A DNA stretch of 64,000 bases from SKKY01 sp965228015. GTDB lineage: Bacteria > Bacillota > Peptococcia > Peptococcales > SKKY01. The notes beneath the pieces are model-generated. The model worked only from the letters and a program-made list of their open reading frames with translations, searched no databases and was not told the DNA's origin. The stretch's first letter is position 1. The number at the start of each line of letters is the position of its first letter. Where the stretch lies: NCBI GenBank assembly GCA_965228015.1, contig OZ245787.1:1798001-1862000 (forward strand). Reading direction: 5' to 3'. Of this stretch, positions 17,513-26,487 are shown one piece after another. The position numbers were made by a program, and so were the translations under genes.

Positions 17513-18475
17513 ATGAAGAATACAAATAAAATATTAATTCTCTTTTTTATATTTTTTTGCTTTTACTGTTAGTTGTTTTTCTGCAGATAGTCTTTTAGAA
17601 ATAAAAATTGATAAGACTATTAAACCAGGACTCCTGCTTATATAAGCAGGAGTTACGAAACTGCAGAACAAGAAGGTTATACCGGAGTTTTAATTATAAT
17701 GGATACACCGGGAGGACTTGTTGATGCAAGTATCGATATTAAAAACACAATTATTAAAAGCAAGTTGCCAACCTATACTTATATTGATGGTCAGGCAATT
17801 TCTACAGGTAGTTTAATTGCACTATCTTCAGAAAAAATTGCAATGAGAGCCGGCTCAACTATGGGGGCGGCAGAACCCAGAATAGGAAGTGAAATAGCTG
17901 ATGAAAAAAATTCTTTCTGTTTGAAAAGAAGAGCTGGCATCTGCAGCAGAAACATATGGAAGAGATCCAGAAATAGCCAGGGCTTTTGCGGACAGAGAAA
18001 TGGAAATTGACGGAGTAAAAGAGAAGGGTAAAATTCTCTCTTTGTCCAGTACTCAGGCTCTGGATTTAGGAATGGTTGACTATGTTGTTCAGTCAAAGGC
18101 GGAATTCCTCTCAGAAATAGGGTTGAATGATGCATTACTAGTTGAAAGCAATTTGACAATTGGTGAAAGAGTTGCCAGGTTACTTACTAATCCTTTTGTA
18201 GCTCCTATTCTTTTGACTATTGGTATTTTTGGTTTAATCCTTGAAGTATTCTCTGCTGGTTTCGGAGTTTTTGGGATTATAGGTGGTTTATCCTTAGGAT
18301 TATTCTTCTTAGGAAATATTGCTGCGGGATTTTCAAGTTGGATTGTAGTTTTGGTGTTTTTGTCAGGATTAATTTTAATGGCAATAGAAGTTTTTGTTCC
18401 AGGCTTTGGAATATTTGGGATATCCGGACTAGGATTATTTATACTTTCAATTGTATTAGTATCTCCAAGTGTTGA
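17513..18475 (+). pseudogene. NfeD-like membrane serine protease, multiply broken and truncated by ISLre2 copy 2
   Basis: The ATG (17513) follows AAAGGAAG. Joining frames gives a signal peptide, a ClpP/SppA-like serine protease domain (MDTPGGLVDASIDIK, then TGSLIALSSEKIAMRAGSTMGAAEP) and four or five transmembrane segments, as in NfeD. Lesions are a T7 run in the signal peptide (17552-17558), a lost base beside a 24-base perfect palindrome (17630-17653), an A7 run (17904-17910), and TGA at 17922 where relatives have Trp (SV-W-KEEL). The C-terminal OB-fold domain is absent because ISLre2 begins at 18476; the reading frame ends inside it at 18485. NfeD usually works with a flotillin-like partner (FloA), also missing here. 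It is clearly non-functional as it stands. Confidence 0.85.
17630..17653. repeat. 24-base perfect palindrome inside the broken nfeD
   Basis: ACTCCTGCTTA, TA, TAAGCAGGAGT reads the same on both strands. It has no T-tail, so a terminator is unlikely. It coincides with one of the frameshifts, as expected if the hairpin promotes small deletions. Confidence 0.85.
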
Positions 18476-20025
18476 GTTAGTGTAAAATAATTATGGGTAA
18501 AAAACAAAAAAATATTAGAGCAACTCCTTATGTTACAATTAAATCGCTAAACCAAATCGCAAAAAAGGAGAAACTCTAATGAATAATATTATACATGAAA
18601 TTGCAACTAAAATCAGTAAAGAAATAGCAGAAAATATGGAAACAACTTTAATTGAGGGAAATAATATATCTGAATTCATTTTAAAAACCAAAAAAATGCT
18701 GGATGAAGTTGGGGTTGCAATTACAGAAAAAGTACTTGAAACTGTAGATATTTTAGTTAAAAAAGATTGTGTAAGAAAAAGAGACTGGAAAATAAAGGAA
18801 ACAAAGTCGAAGAAAAGTTTGGCGACGATATTTGGTGAAGTAACCTATAAAAGAACGTATTATGTTCATAAAATTACCGGTGAATATAAATACTTATCTG
18901 ATGAAGCTGTTGGTATTGAAGCAAATGACAGAATGGATATATTGCTAGAATCAATGTTAATAGAAGAAGCAATAGAGACACCATACAGAAAAAGTAGCGA
19001 AAAAATATCGAAGAATGTGTATCTTACTGGTCAAACAGTAATGAATTCTATTAGAAAGCTTAAAGATATTTCTAATCATGCAGCACCAGTGAAAAAACTG
19101 ATTCTCAAGCTAAGATTTTGTACATCGAAGCTGATGAAGATCATGTTTCACTTCAAAGAGGAACATGTGCCGAACCTAGATTAATTTATGTTCACGAAGG
19201 TAAGTGAAAGGTAAGTAAAGATAGATATGAATTAATAAATCCCAGATACTTTAGTGGTCTCTATCAAGATAGTGCTGATTTATGGCTTGAAGTAGCTGAT
19301 TATATTGATAGCAACTATGAAGAAGAAACTATCGAAAAGATATATTTATCAGGAGATGGAGCCAACTGGATAAAACAAGGCAAAGAATGGATTAAAGATA
19401 GTATCTATGTTTTAGATAGATACTATTTGTCGAAATATATAAAGAAGGCAACTGCTCATATGAAAGGCACACACCAAATGATGTGGTATTACATAAATAC
19501 GAAAAGGAAAGATTTCGTAAAAGATTTATTCAAAGCAATAATTGAAGAAACAGAATCAGAAACAAAAAATAGAAGCAATAAAAGATGCTAGAAGTTATGT
19601 GTTAAATAATTGGGAAGGTATAATGAATCAATATGACCCGGATTATATAGGCTGTAGCACAGAAGGCCATATTAGTCATATATTATCTGCAAGATTAAGT
19701 TCAAGGCCTCTAAGCTGGTGCAGAGAAGGTGTTGATCAAATGTCACGTCTGAGGGCTTTTAAGGCTAATTCAGGTAATGTATATGATTTAGTAAAAGAAA
19801 GAAGCAAGAAAAACAGAAACAAGAATCATAAAATTAGAAAGCCGTGTTATAAAAAAACTACGAACCTAATATCAGATGAGAAATTCGGCAATATGTCAGT
19901 AATTTTAACTGGTAAGAGAACTTGGAAAAGAGAATTATTTAAAAGGATAGCGAGTGCGATTTAGCACGTAATACATACAAGGGGTTTTTTTATTCTTTTA
20001 AAATCCATAATTAATTGACACGATC
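18476..20025 (+). mobile_element. ISLre2-family insertion sequence, copy 2 (1550 bp)
   Basis: It has the same ends and length as copy 1. No 9-bp duplication is present: the left flank is AAGTGTTGA and the right is AAATTGAAG. The left junction cuts nfeD and the rest of that gene is missing on the right. A deletion or an inter-element recombination therefore probably followed insertion. It is in direct orientation with copy 1, enclosing rpsU-yqeY-nfeD. Confidence 0.92.
18579..19964 (+). pseudogene. ISLre2 transposase, copy 2, interrupted
   Basis: It is nearly identical to copy 1, with the same three internal lesions (an A6 run, an in-frame TGA and a second A6 run). Unlike copies 1 and 3, its last segment stays in frame to the natural C-terminus (RTWKRELFKRIASAI), because the A-run near 19850 lacks the adjacent G. 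Confidence 0.85.
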
Positions 20026-20042
20026 AAATTGAAGAGTGATTA

Positions 20043-20071
20043 TTGACATAGAGGGTTTTTATCAATATAAT
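20043..20071 (+). promoter_or_regulatory. Consensus sigma-A promoter of yceD-rpmF
   Basis: TTGACA (20043-20048) and TATAAT (20066-20071) are separated by exactly 17 bases, a perfect match. It lies 18 bases right of ISLre2 copy 2 and about 30 bases before the expected yceD start. Confidence 0.85.
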
Positions 20072-20103
20072 TATACAGTATGCTAACTAATGAATAGAGG
20101 TTT

Positions 20104-20595
20104 GTTAAAATTTTAGTTAATGTAAGCACTTTTAATAAAAACAGTAAGAATCCAGTTTTTCAAGGAAAGGTTTTGTTTGAAAATCAGGAAGATAAATTGA
20201 CCTTTGATGTTAAAGTTATTTTTCAGGACGATAACTATTTGGTCGAGGGGACCTCGGAATTTGAATTTTCTATGGAGTGTTCCAGGTGTCTTCAGCTAAC
20301 AAAATCAAGTCAGCAAATATATTTTAAAGACTTGTATTTGAAAAACCGGGAAGATTTAGAAAAGTTTGAAAATGATTTCCCGGGCAATATATTTTTTATC
20401 GAAAAGGAAAGTTTGAATTTAGCTGATAGTATTGTCGCAGCATTGAAAGAACAAAAAGTAGATTCAATTTTATGTTCCGAAAAATGTAAAGGGCTTTGCT
20501 CTCAATGTGGCACTAACTTAAATATAGCAAAATGCAAATGTAAGGATGATAACATTGATCCTCGATTAGAGGCATTGAAAAATTTTAAAATTTAA
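20104..20595 (+). CDS. yceD: YceD family protein (DUF177), start codon not canonical
   Basis: This is a DUF177 protein with two Cys pairs, ECSRCL and CKGLCSQCGTNLN, and the closing IDPRLEALKNF. It always precedes rpmF in bacteria; its likely role is in 23S rRNA metabolism. The first standard start in frame is TTG 20173 (140 residues), but the homologous reading extends upstream: V-KILVNVSTFNKNSKNP from about 20104. There the codons are GTT AAA ATT with no ATG, GTG or TTG, although AGAGG (20096-20100) and the promoter fit. Either GTT/ATT is a non-standard or altered start, or a base is wrong. Confidence 0.82.
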   Translation, partial: VKILVNVSTFNKNSKNPVFQGKVLFENQEDKLTFDVKVIFQDDNYLVEGTSEFEFSMECSRCLQLTKSSQQIYFKDLYLKNREDLEKFENDFPGNIFFIEKESLNLADSIVAALKEQKVDSILCSEKCKGLCSQCGTNLNIAKCKCKDDNIDPRLEALKNFKI

Positions 20596-20622
20596 TTATC
20601 CTATTTTAGGAGGTGTAGTGTA

Positions 20623-20844
20623 ATGGGTGTACAACAAAGTAGAAGATCAAAATCAAGAACAAGAAGAAAAAGAGCTGCGTGGTTAAGTACTGATAAGCCA
20701 AGTGTTATGGAATGTCCACAGTGTCATTCTGTGAAACTTTCTCACAGACTTTGTCCTGAATGCGGATACTATAATGGCAGAGAAGTTATTGCTAAAAATG
20801 ATCAGGCTGCCTTAGATAAAACAAAAAAAGAACAAGCAGAATAA
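20623..20844 (+). CDS. rpmF: 50S ribosomal protein L32, zinc-binding form
   Basis: The 73-residue protein begins MGVQQSRRSKSRTRRKRAAW and has the paired zinc motifs CPQC and CPEC of the C+ type L32. An excellent AGGAGG precedes it. The acidic tail after the zinc ribbon is slightly long. The gene follows yceD and ends at a terminator before fapR, so the fab operon has its own promoter. Confidence 0.96.
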   Translation: MGVQQSRRSKSRTRRKRAAWLSTDKPSVMECPQCHSVKLSHRLCPECGYYNGREVIAKNDQAALDKTKKEQAE

Positions 20845-20858
20845 TTATTTTAAAAGAT

Positions 20859-20881
20859 AAACTCCCTAAGGGAGTTTTTTT
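20859..20881 (+). terminator. Intrinsic terminator after rpmF
   Basis: AAACTCCC (20859-20866), loop TAA, GGGAGTTT (20870-20877), then a T-run. Confidence 0.9.
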
Positions 20882-20893
20882 GTGCATTTTTTA

Positions 20894-20922
20894 TTGCTTT
20901 TTTGCACACTATAAATTATATT
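20894..20922 (+). promoter_or_regulatory. Promoter of the fapR-fab operon
   Basis: TTGCTT (20894-20899) and TATATT (20917-20922) are 17 bases apart. An inverted repeat, TGTGCA (20881-20886) with TGCACA (20903-20908), overlaps the -35 region. The FapR-type operator follows directly. Confidence 0.65.
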
Positions 20923-20944
20923 TGGTACTGTTACTAGGTACTAA
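20922..20944. promoter_or_regulatory. FapR-type operator
   Basis: The segment TTGGTAC-N9-GTACTAA is an inverted repeat. On the minus strand it contains TTAGTACCTAGTA, matching most of the known FapR site (TTAGTACCTAGTACTAA). It covers the expected transcription start of fapR. Known FapR represses fab genes and is released by malonyl-CoA, so autorepression is expected. Confidence 0.7.
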
Positions 20945-20965
20945 TACATGGTTAGGTGATTAATA

Positions 20966-21517
20966 ATGAAAAAATTAGCAAGGAAAGAAAGACAAGTTGA
21001 ATTAAAAAATATAATAGAAATAAACCCTTTTATAACTGATGAAGAGCTTGCAAAAAAATATGACTGTAGTGTCCAGACAATCAGGTTAGACCGCTTGTTA
21101 ATGGGTATCCCTGAAGTTAGGGAAAGAATGAAATCTGTGGCCCAGGAGAATTATGACAAAGTAAGAACAACAAAAGACTATGAAATTGTTGGAGAATTAC
21201 TTGAAATAGACCTGGATAATAAAGCTATTTCCTACATGGAAGTTTCAAAAGACATGGTTTCTGAAAAAAACAATATTTGTCGAGGCCACCATATTTTTGC
21301 TCAAGCTAATATGCTTGCCCTTTCAATGGTAGATGCTGAAATAGCTTTAACAGGAAGTGCAAGAATCAGATATAAAAGACCAGTTTATTTAAAAGAAAAA
21401 TTAGTTGCTACAGCTTTTGTAGCAAAAAAAAGATCGAACAAATTACTTATTAAAGTAGCAACAAAATCAGGAGCTGAAGAAGTTTTTGTGGGTAAATTTA
21501 TTATAGTGACCCGTTAG
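20966..21517 (+). CDS. fapR: Transcription factor FapR (fatty acid and phospholipid regulator)
   Basis: The 183-residue protein has an N-terminal DeoR-like helix-turn-helix (about residues 15-45, TDEELAKKYDCSVQTIRLDR). A C-terminal hotdog effector domain follows (GHHIFAQANMLALSMVDAEIALTGSA), the known malonyl-CoA sensor. It leads the plsX-fabH-fab cluster as in Bacillus, and a FapR-like operator lies at its own promoter. It is intact, with the next gene 10 bases downstream. Confidence 0.95.
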   Translation: MKKLARKERQVELKNIIEINPFITDEELAKKYDCSVQTIRLDRLLMGIPEVRERMKSVAQENYDKVRTTKDYEIVGELLEIDLDNKAISYMEVSKDMVSEKNNICRGHHIFAQANMLALSMVDAEIALTGSARIRYKRPVYLKEKLVATAFVAKKRSNKLLIKVATKSGAEEVFVGKFIIVTR

Positions 21518-21527
21518 GAGGTTTAAC

Positions 21528-22508
21528 ATGAGAGTAGCTTTAGATGCAATGGGTGGAGATAAAACCCCGGTTGAAATTATTAAAGGTGCACTTCAGGCAG
21601 TGAATCTTTATCCTGAATTAGAAAAAATTTTTCTTGTTGGTAAAGAAGAGGAAATAAAAAAACATCTTAATGGGAATCTTGAAAAAATTGAAATAATAGA
21701 TGCCAGAGAAGTAATAGAAATGGATGACCATCCGGCATTGGCTTACAGAAAAAAGAAAGATGCTTCAATAACGGTTGCAACAAAATTGGTAAAAGAAGGC
21801 AAAGCAGATGCAATTATCTCTGCAGGTAATACTGGTGGACAAATGACATCCTCTCTGTTTGTTCTAGGTAGAATAAAAGGAATTTCCAGACCTGCAATAG
21901 CCACTCCCCTTCCGGGGATGAAAGGGATAAACCTTTTGCTGGACTCTGGTGCTAATGCAGATTGCTCAGTTGAGAATCTTCAGCAATTTGCATTAATGGG
22001 CAGCATTTATGCAAAAAAAGTTTTAAAAAAGGAAAACCCCAAGGTTTCTCTTGTAAATATTGGCAGTGAGAGAACAAAAGGTAATGAACTTTCAATTAAA
22101 GCTTATGAAGAACTTGAAAAAATGGATAACATTAATTTCGTTGGAAATATAGAGGGCAGAGAAATACCTCAGGGAAAAACAGATGTGATTGTTGCTGATG
22201 GTTTTGTAGGTAACATTGTTTTGAAATTAATTGAGGGAATGGGAAAAGTCTTTACTTCTCTTATTAAAGAAGAAGTATCAAAGTCTTTTGTTAGTAAAAT
22301 CGGAGCTCTTTTAATGAAAGATGCTTTGACGGGTCTTAAAAAGAAAATGGATTATGCTGAAATTGGAGGAGCACCTCTTCTTGGAGTAGATGGAATAAGT
22401 ATAATCTGTCATGGCAGCTCTGACTCCAAGGCTATTCATAATGCGATAAGAGTTGCTATTGAATGTAAAAAAGAAGATTACGTTCAGGAAATTAAAAACA
22501 ATTTATGA
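21528..22508 (+). CDS. plsX: Phosphate acyltransferase PlsX
   Basis: This is a 326-residue acyl-ACP:phosphate transacylase supplying acyl-phosphate for phospholipid synthesis. It begins MRVALDAMGGDKTP and contains SAGNTGG, DSGANADC and ADGFVGNIVLKLIEG. TTAGGAGG precedes the ATG. The 3' end abuts the fabH leader. No lesions are seen. Confidence 0.97.
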   Translation: MRVALDAMGGDKTPVEIIKGALQAVNLYPELEKIFLVGKEEEIKKHLNGNLEKIEIIDAREVIEMDDHPALAYRKKKDASITVATKLVKEGKADAIISAGNTGGQMTSSLFVLGRIKGISRPAIATPLPGMKGINLLLDSGANADCSVENLQQFALMGSIYAKKVLKKENPKVSLVNIGSERTKGNELSIKAYEELEKMDNINFVGNIEGREIPQGKTDVIVADGFVGNIVLKLIEGMGKVFTSLIKEEVSKSFVSKIGALLMKDALTGLKKKMDYAEIGGAPLLGVDGISIICHGSSDSKAIHNAIRVAIECKKEDYVQEIKNNL

Positions 22509-22524
22509 GGAGAAATGTAAATTA

Positions 22525-23538
22525 ATGAAATCAGCAGGAATAATTGGAACAGGTTCCTATCTTCCGGAGTATATATTAATGAATGATTATTTTGTAAATT
22601 ATCTGGATACAACAGATGAATGGATAAAAACCAGAACAGGTATTTCAGAAAGAAGAAAAGCAGATCCAGGGGTAACTACTTCGGATCTTGGAGCAAAGGC
22701 AGGAGAAAGGGCAATAAAGGACGCAGGTTTAATCCCTGATGATATAGATTTAATAATAACTGCAACAGTAACTCCAGATATGTTGTTCCCTTCTACAGCT
22801 TGTCTGATACAAGAGAAAATTAAAGCGAAAAATGCTGCTGCCTTTGACTTAAGTGCAGCATGCTCTGGATTTATATATGGTTTGAGTATTGCAAATAGTT
22901 TTGTAGCTTCGGGAACATATAAGAATGTTTTAGTAATTGGAGCAGAAGTATTAAGTGCGGTACTTGACCCTCAGGACAGAAGAACAGTAGTGCTTTTTGG
23001 AGATGGAGCAGGAGCTGCAGTGGTTTCTGAAGTGGAAAAAGGTTCAGGTTTCATGGCTTTTGATCTTGGAGCTGATGGTTCTGGAGGCCATGTTCTTAAA
23101 GTTGATGCAGGTGGTTCAAAAATGCCAGCATCAGAAGAAACAATAGCAACAGGTTCCCATTATGTAAAAATGATGGGGAAAGAGGTATTTAAATTTGCAG
23201 TAAAGATTTTAGGAGTTACTGGTAAAAAAGTTTTAGAAAAAGCGGGAATAAGTAATGAAGATGTTGACTTTCTTATCCCTCACCAGGCAAATATAAGAAT
23301 TGTTGACGCAGCACTAAGGAGGTTTAAAATTTCCAAGGAAAAAACTGTGATTAACCTGGAAAAGTATGGAAATACTTCCGGAGCATCAATTCCTATAGCT
23401 TTAGACGAAGCTGTAAAACAGGGAAGAATTAAAGACGGTAACGTAGTTGTTATGGTTGGTTTTGGAGCGGGTTTAACCTGGGCTTCAACAGTAATGAAGT
23501 ATTCTTTTCCGGGGAAGGGAGAAAAAACAGGTATTTAA
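22525..23538 (+). CDS. fabH: 3-oxoacyl-ACP synthase III (FabH)
   Basis: This 337-residue enzyme starts fatty acid chains by condensing acetyl- or branched acyl-CoA with malonyl-ACP. The catalytic Cys is in DLSAACSGFIYG, His in PHQANIRI and Asn in NTSGASIP. ATG 22525 is chosen, giving MKSAGIIGTGSYLPE; an earlier in-frame start would lie in plsX. The last bases overlap the probable fabK start. Confidence 0.96.
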   Translation: MKSAGIIGTGSYLPEYILMNDYFVNYLDTTDEWIKTRTGISERRKADPGVTTSDLGAKAGERAIKDAGLIPDDIDLIITATVTPDMLFPSTACLIQEKIKAKNAAAFDLSAACSGFIYGLSIANSFVASGTYKNVLVIGAEVLSAVLDPQDRRTVVLFGDGAGAAVVSEVEKGSGFMAFDLGADGSGGHVLKVDAGGSKMPASEETIATGSHYVKMMGKEVFKFAVKILGVTGKKVLEKAGISNEDVDFLIPHQANIRIVDAALRRFKISKEKTVINLEKYGNTSGASIPIALDEAVKQGRIKDGNVVVMVGFGAGLTWASTVMKYSFPGKGEKTGI

Positions 23539-24460
23539 AACAGAAATTTGTAAATTATTAGGTATAGAATATCCTCTTTTTCAGGGAGGTATGGCTTGGG
23601 TTGCAACAGCTGAACTTGCTGCAGCAGTTAGTAATGCAGGAGGTCTTGGTATTATTGGAGCAGGTAATGCCCCTGCAGAGGTAGTAGTAAATGAAATAAG
23701 AAAAGCAAAGAAAATGACAGATAAGCCTTTTGGTGTAAATGTTTATTTTATTTCTCCTTTTATGGAGGAGGTAATTGCCGGAATTCTTGAAGAAGGAGTC
23801 GTCGTTGTTACAACAGGGGCTGGAAATCCTGGAAAATATATTCAGGCTTTTAAAGATAAAGGAATAAAAGTATTTCCATTAGTATCTTCAGTTGCTTTGG
23901 CAAAAAGACTCGAGAAAACCGGAGTTGATGGCTTGATTGCAGAAGGTATGGAGTGTGGAGGACATGTTGGTGAAATTACAACAATGACTCTAACACCTCA
24001 AATTGTGGATGCGGTTAACATTCCTGTTATTGCCGCCGGAGGTATTTTTGATGGCAGAGGTATGGCTGCCGCTTTATGTCTGGGTGCTAAAGGGATTCAA
24101 ATAGGAACCAGATTTCTGGCAAGTAAAGAGTGCATTGTACATGATAATTATAAAGAATCTCTTATTAAATGTAAGGACAGAGATACAGTATTAACTGGGT
24201 ATCATGGTCACTATGTAAGGGTTTTAAAAAATAAGCTGACAAAAGAATATGATGCTTTAATTAAATCCGGAGCTCCGGAGGAAGAGCTTGAAAAGCTTGG
24301 AGCAGGGAAGTTAAGAGCAGCAGTGGTTGAAGGGGATTCCCAAATGGGTTTATTAATGGCAGGTCAGGTTGCAGTTATGATTAAAGAAGTTCAGACTTGT
24401 GATGAAATCATTCAGGAAGTAATAATCGGAGCACAAAAAACACTAAAAAAATATTGTTAA
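23531..24460 (+). CDS. fabK: Enoyl-ACP reductase II (FabK), start codon not canonical
   Basis: This FMN-dependent enoyl-ACP reductase replaces FabI in many Bacillota. The conserved N-terminus (FKTEICKLLGIEYPLFQGGM) is in frame from about 23534, but the codon expected to start it is GTA (23531), not GTG or ATG. The next standard start (ATG 23591) would remove the strand carrying YPLFQGGM. GGGAG lies at a good distance from 23531. Further motifs are TTGAGNPGKY, AEGMECGGHVG and IAAGGIFDGRG. FMN and NADH use follows the family. The operon position fits fatty acid elongation. Confidence 0.9.
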   Translation, partial: VFKTEICKLLGIEYPLFQGGMAWVATAELAAAVSNAGGLGIIGAGNAPAEVVVNEIRKAKKMTDKPFGVNVYFISPFMEEVIAGILEEGVVVVTTGAGNPGKYIQAFKDKGIKVFPLVSSVALAKRLEKTGVDGLIAEGMECGGHVGEITTMTLTPQIVDAVNIPVIAAGGIFDGRGMAAALCLGAKGIQIGTRFLASKECIVHDNYKESLIKCKDRDTVLTGYHGHYVRVLKNKLTKEYDALIKSGAPEEELEKLGAGKLRAAVVEGDSQMGLLMAGQVAVMIKEVQTCDEIIQEVIIGAQKTLKKYC

Positions 24461-24472
24461 TCGGGAGGATAA

Positions 24473-25399
24473 ATGGATAAAATAGCATTTATATTTCCAG
24501 GACAAGGTTCTCAGTATCCTGGAATGGGTAAGGAAATAGCAGAAAAATATTCTGAATCAATGGAAGTTTTTAAAAAAGCTGATAAAAGACTAGGTTATTC
24601 ATTATCAAAATCGTGTTTTGAAGGACCTGAAGATAAATTAAAAATAACATATTATACACAGCCTGCTTTATTGACTACAAGTATTGCAATATTGGAAGCC
24701 TTTAAGAACAGAGGAATAAAAGCTGACTTTACTGCCGGCCATAGTCTTGGTGAATATTCAGCATTGGTTTGTGCAGAAGCAATTAGTTTTGAAGATGCGG
24801 TATGGCTTGTAGAAAAAAGAGGTCAGTATATGGCCGAGGCTGTACCACCAGGGGAAGGAACCATGGCAGCAATTTTAGGTCTTCCTGAAGAAAACATTGA
24901 TGCTCTTTGTGCAGAGGCAAGTAAAGTTGCCTTAGTTGAACCTGCAAACTACAATTGTCCTGGTCAGTTGGTAATTGCCGGAAAGACAGAAGGAATAAAA
25001 GAAGCTATTAGAATTGCTAAAGATTTTGGAGCTAAGAGAGCAATGGAATTAGCAGTAAGTGGTCCTTTTCACTCATCTCTTTTAGAGCTTGCAAGTCATA
25101 AATTGTTAAAGGTTATGGATGAAGTTACTTTTTTCGATCCAAAGACTAAAGTTGTAGCAAATGTTTCTGCAGAAGAAGTTAGCAGCAAAGAAGAAATTAA
25201 AGAGGCCTTATTTAATCAGGTTAATAATTCTGTTAAATGGGAGCAATCTGTAAGATATATGATAAATCAGGGTGTTGATACATTTATTGAAATTGGATCC
25301 GGTAAAGTTTTAACAGGACTTGTTAAAAAAATATCCGGGGATGTAAAAGTCTTTAATGTTGAAAATATTGAAAATATGGAAAAACAATATCTGAACTGA
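24473..25399 (+). CDS. fabD: Malonyl CoA-acyl carrier protein transacylase
   Basis: The 308-residue enzyme begins MDKIAFIFPGQGSQYPGMGK. It has the GHSLGEYSAL nucleophile motif (Ser about residue 91), and the conserved His lies in VSGPFHSSLL. It charges ACP with malonate for chain extension. GGGAGG precedes the ATG. It is intact. Confidence 0.97.
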   Translation: MDKIAFIFPGQGSQYPGMGKEIAEKYSESMEVFKKADKRLGYSLSKSCFEGPEDKLKITYYTQPALLTTSIAILEAFKNRGIKADFTAGHSLGEYSALVCAEAISFEDAVWLVEKRGQYMAEAVPPGEGTMAAILGLPEENIDALCAEASKVALVEPANYNCPGQLVIAGKTEGIKEAIRIAKDFGAKRAMELAVSGPFHSSLLELASHKLLKVMDEVTFFDPKTKVVANVSAEEVSSKEEIKEALFNQVNNSVKWEQSVRYMINQGVDTFIEIGSGKVLTGLVKKISGDVKVFNVENIENMEKQYLN

Positions 25400-25414
25400 A
25401 ATGAGGTGCAGTAG

Positions 25415-26158
25415 TTGGATTTTAAAGGAAAAACAGTGCTGGTAACTGGTAGATCAAGGGGAATTGGAGCTGCAATTGCTCAATCCTTTGCAGAACAAGG
25501 GGCATCAATTGTATTGAATTATGCTGGAAGCCAGAAAGCAGCAGAAGAAATCAGAGAGAAAATTTTATCAATGGGTATTGAATGTAAAATTTACCAGGCT
25601 GACGTTTCTGATTATGTTTAGGTAGAGAATATGATCAAAAGTGTTGAGGAAGACTTTTCCGGAATTGATATTTTAGTTAATAATGCGGTAGTCACTAAAG
25701 ACACTCTGTTCATGAGAATGAAAGAAGAGGATTGGGATAAAGTAATAAATATAAATCTTAAGGGTGTATATAATTGTTCAAAATCTGTTATTAGAGGAAT
25801 GATTAAAAAGAAATCCGGCAAGATAATTAATATCACCTCAGTAGTTGCATTGTCTGGAAATATTAGTCAGGCAAACTATGCTGCAAGTAAAGCCGGAGTT
25901 ATTGGATTTACAAAATCATTGGCTCAGGAGCTTGGGTCAAGAAATATTCAGGTAAACTCAGTTGCCCCTGGATATATTGAGACTTCAATGACAGAAAGTA
26001 TCCTTCAAACTATTAAAGATAAACTGATCAAAAAAATTCCTTCAGGACGTATAGGAAATCCTGAAGATGTTGCAAATACAGTTTTGTTTCTTGCTTCCGG
26101 CAAGGCAGATTATATAACTGGCCAGGTAGTATCAGTTAACGGTGGATTGTATATGTAA
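25415..26158 (+). pseudogene. fabG: 3-oxoacyl-ACP reductase FabG with one in-frame TAG
   Basis: The gene starts at TTG 25415 after GAGGTG. NADPH-binding TGRSRGIG lies near the start, and the catalytic Ser, Tyr and Lys are in NITSVVALSG and YAASKAG, ending ITGQVVSVNGGLYM. The same frame is used throughout, but TAG at 25619-25621 interrupts DVSDYV-stop-VENMIKS. CAG (Gln) or GAG (Glu) to TAG is a single-base change. A truncated product would lack the active site. Since fabG is normally essential, the stop is either a base error, a suppressed codon or a sign that another fabG exists elsewhere. Confidence 0.88.
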
Positions 26159-26193
26159 TAATACAGAATTAATTTTTGAGAGGAGGTGACAAA

Positions 26194-26424
26194 ATGGATA
26201 TCTTAGAAAAAGTAAAAGAGATCGTTTCTGAACAGTTAAATGTTGAGAAGGGAGATATTAAGTTAGAAACAACTTTTGAAGATTTAGAAGCAGATTCTTT
26301 AGATGTTGTTGAATTAATTATGAAGCTTGAGGAAGAGTTTGATATTGAAATACCTGATGAGGACGCTGAGAAAATCAGAGTTGTTGGATCAGCGGTAGAA
26401 TACATTAAAGAAAAACTTGCATAA
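26194..26424 (+). CDS. acpP: Acyl carrier protein
   Basis: This is a 76-residue acidic four-helix protein with the phosphopantetheine Ser in EADSLDVVELI. The ATG at 26194 follows GAGGAGGTG; an in-frame start at 26176 would overlap that site. It lies between fabG and a strong terminator, so the promoter-proximal fab transcript probably ends here. Confidence 0.97.
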   Translation: MDILEKVKEIVSEQLNVEKGDIKLETTFEDLEADSLDVVELIMKLEEEFDIEIPDEDAEKIRVVGSAVEYIKEKLA

Positions 26425-26431
26425 GTTGAAT

Positions 26432-26464
26432 AAAAAAGTCCTGCAGGTTATGCAGGACTTTTTT
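26432..26464 (+). terminator. Strong intrinsic terminator after acpP
   Basis: AAAAAAGTCCTGCA (26432-26445), loop GGTTA, TGCAGGACTTTTTT (26451-26464): a 14-bp stem ending in T. It separates fapR-acpP from the downstream flavin oxidoreductase and fabF. Confidence 0.93.
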
Positions 26465-26487
26465 AAAAAAATACGGAGGAATTTATT

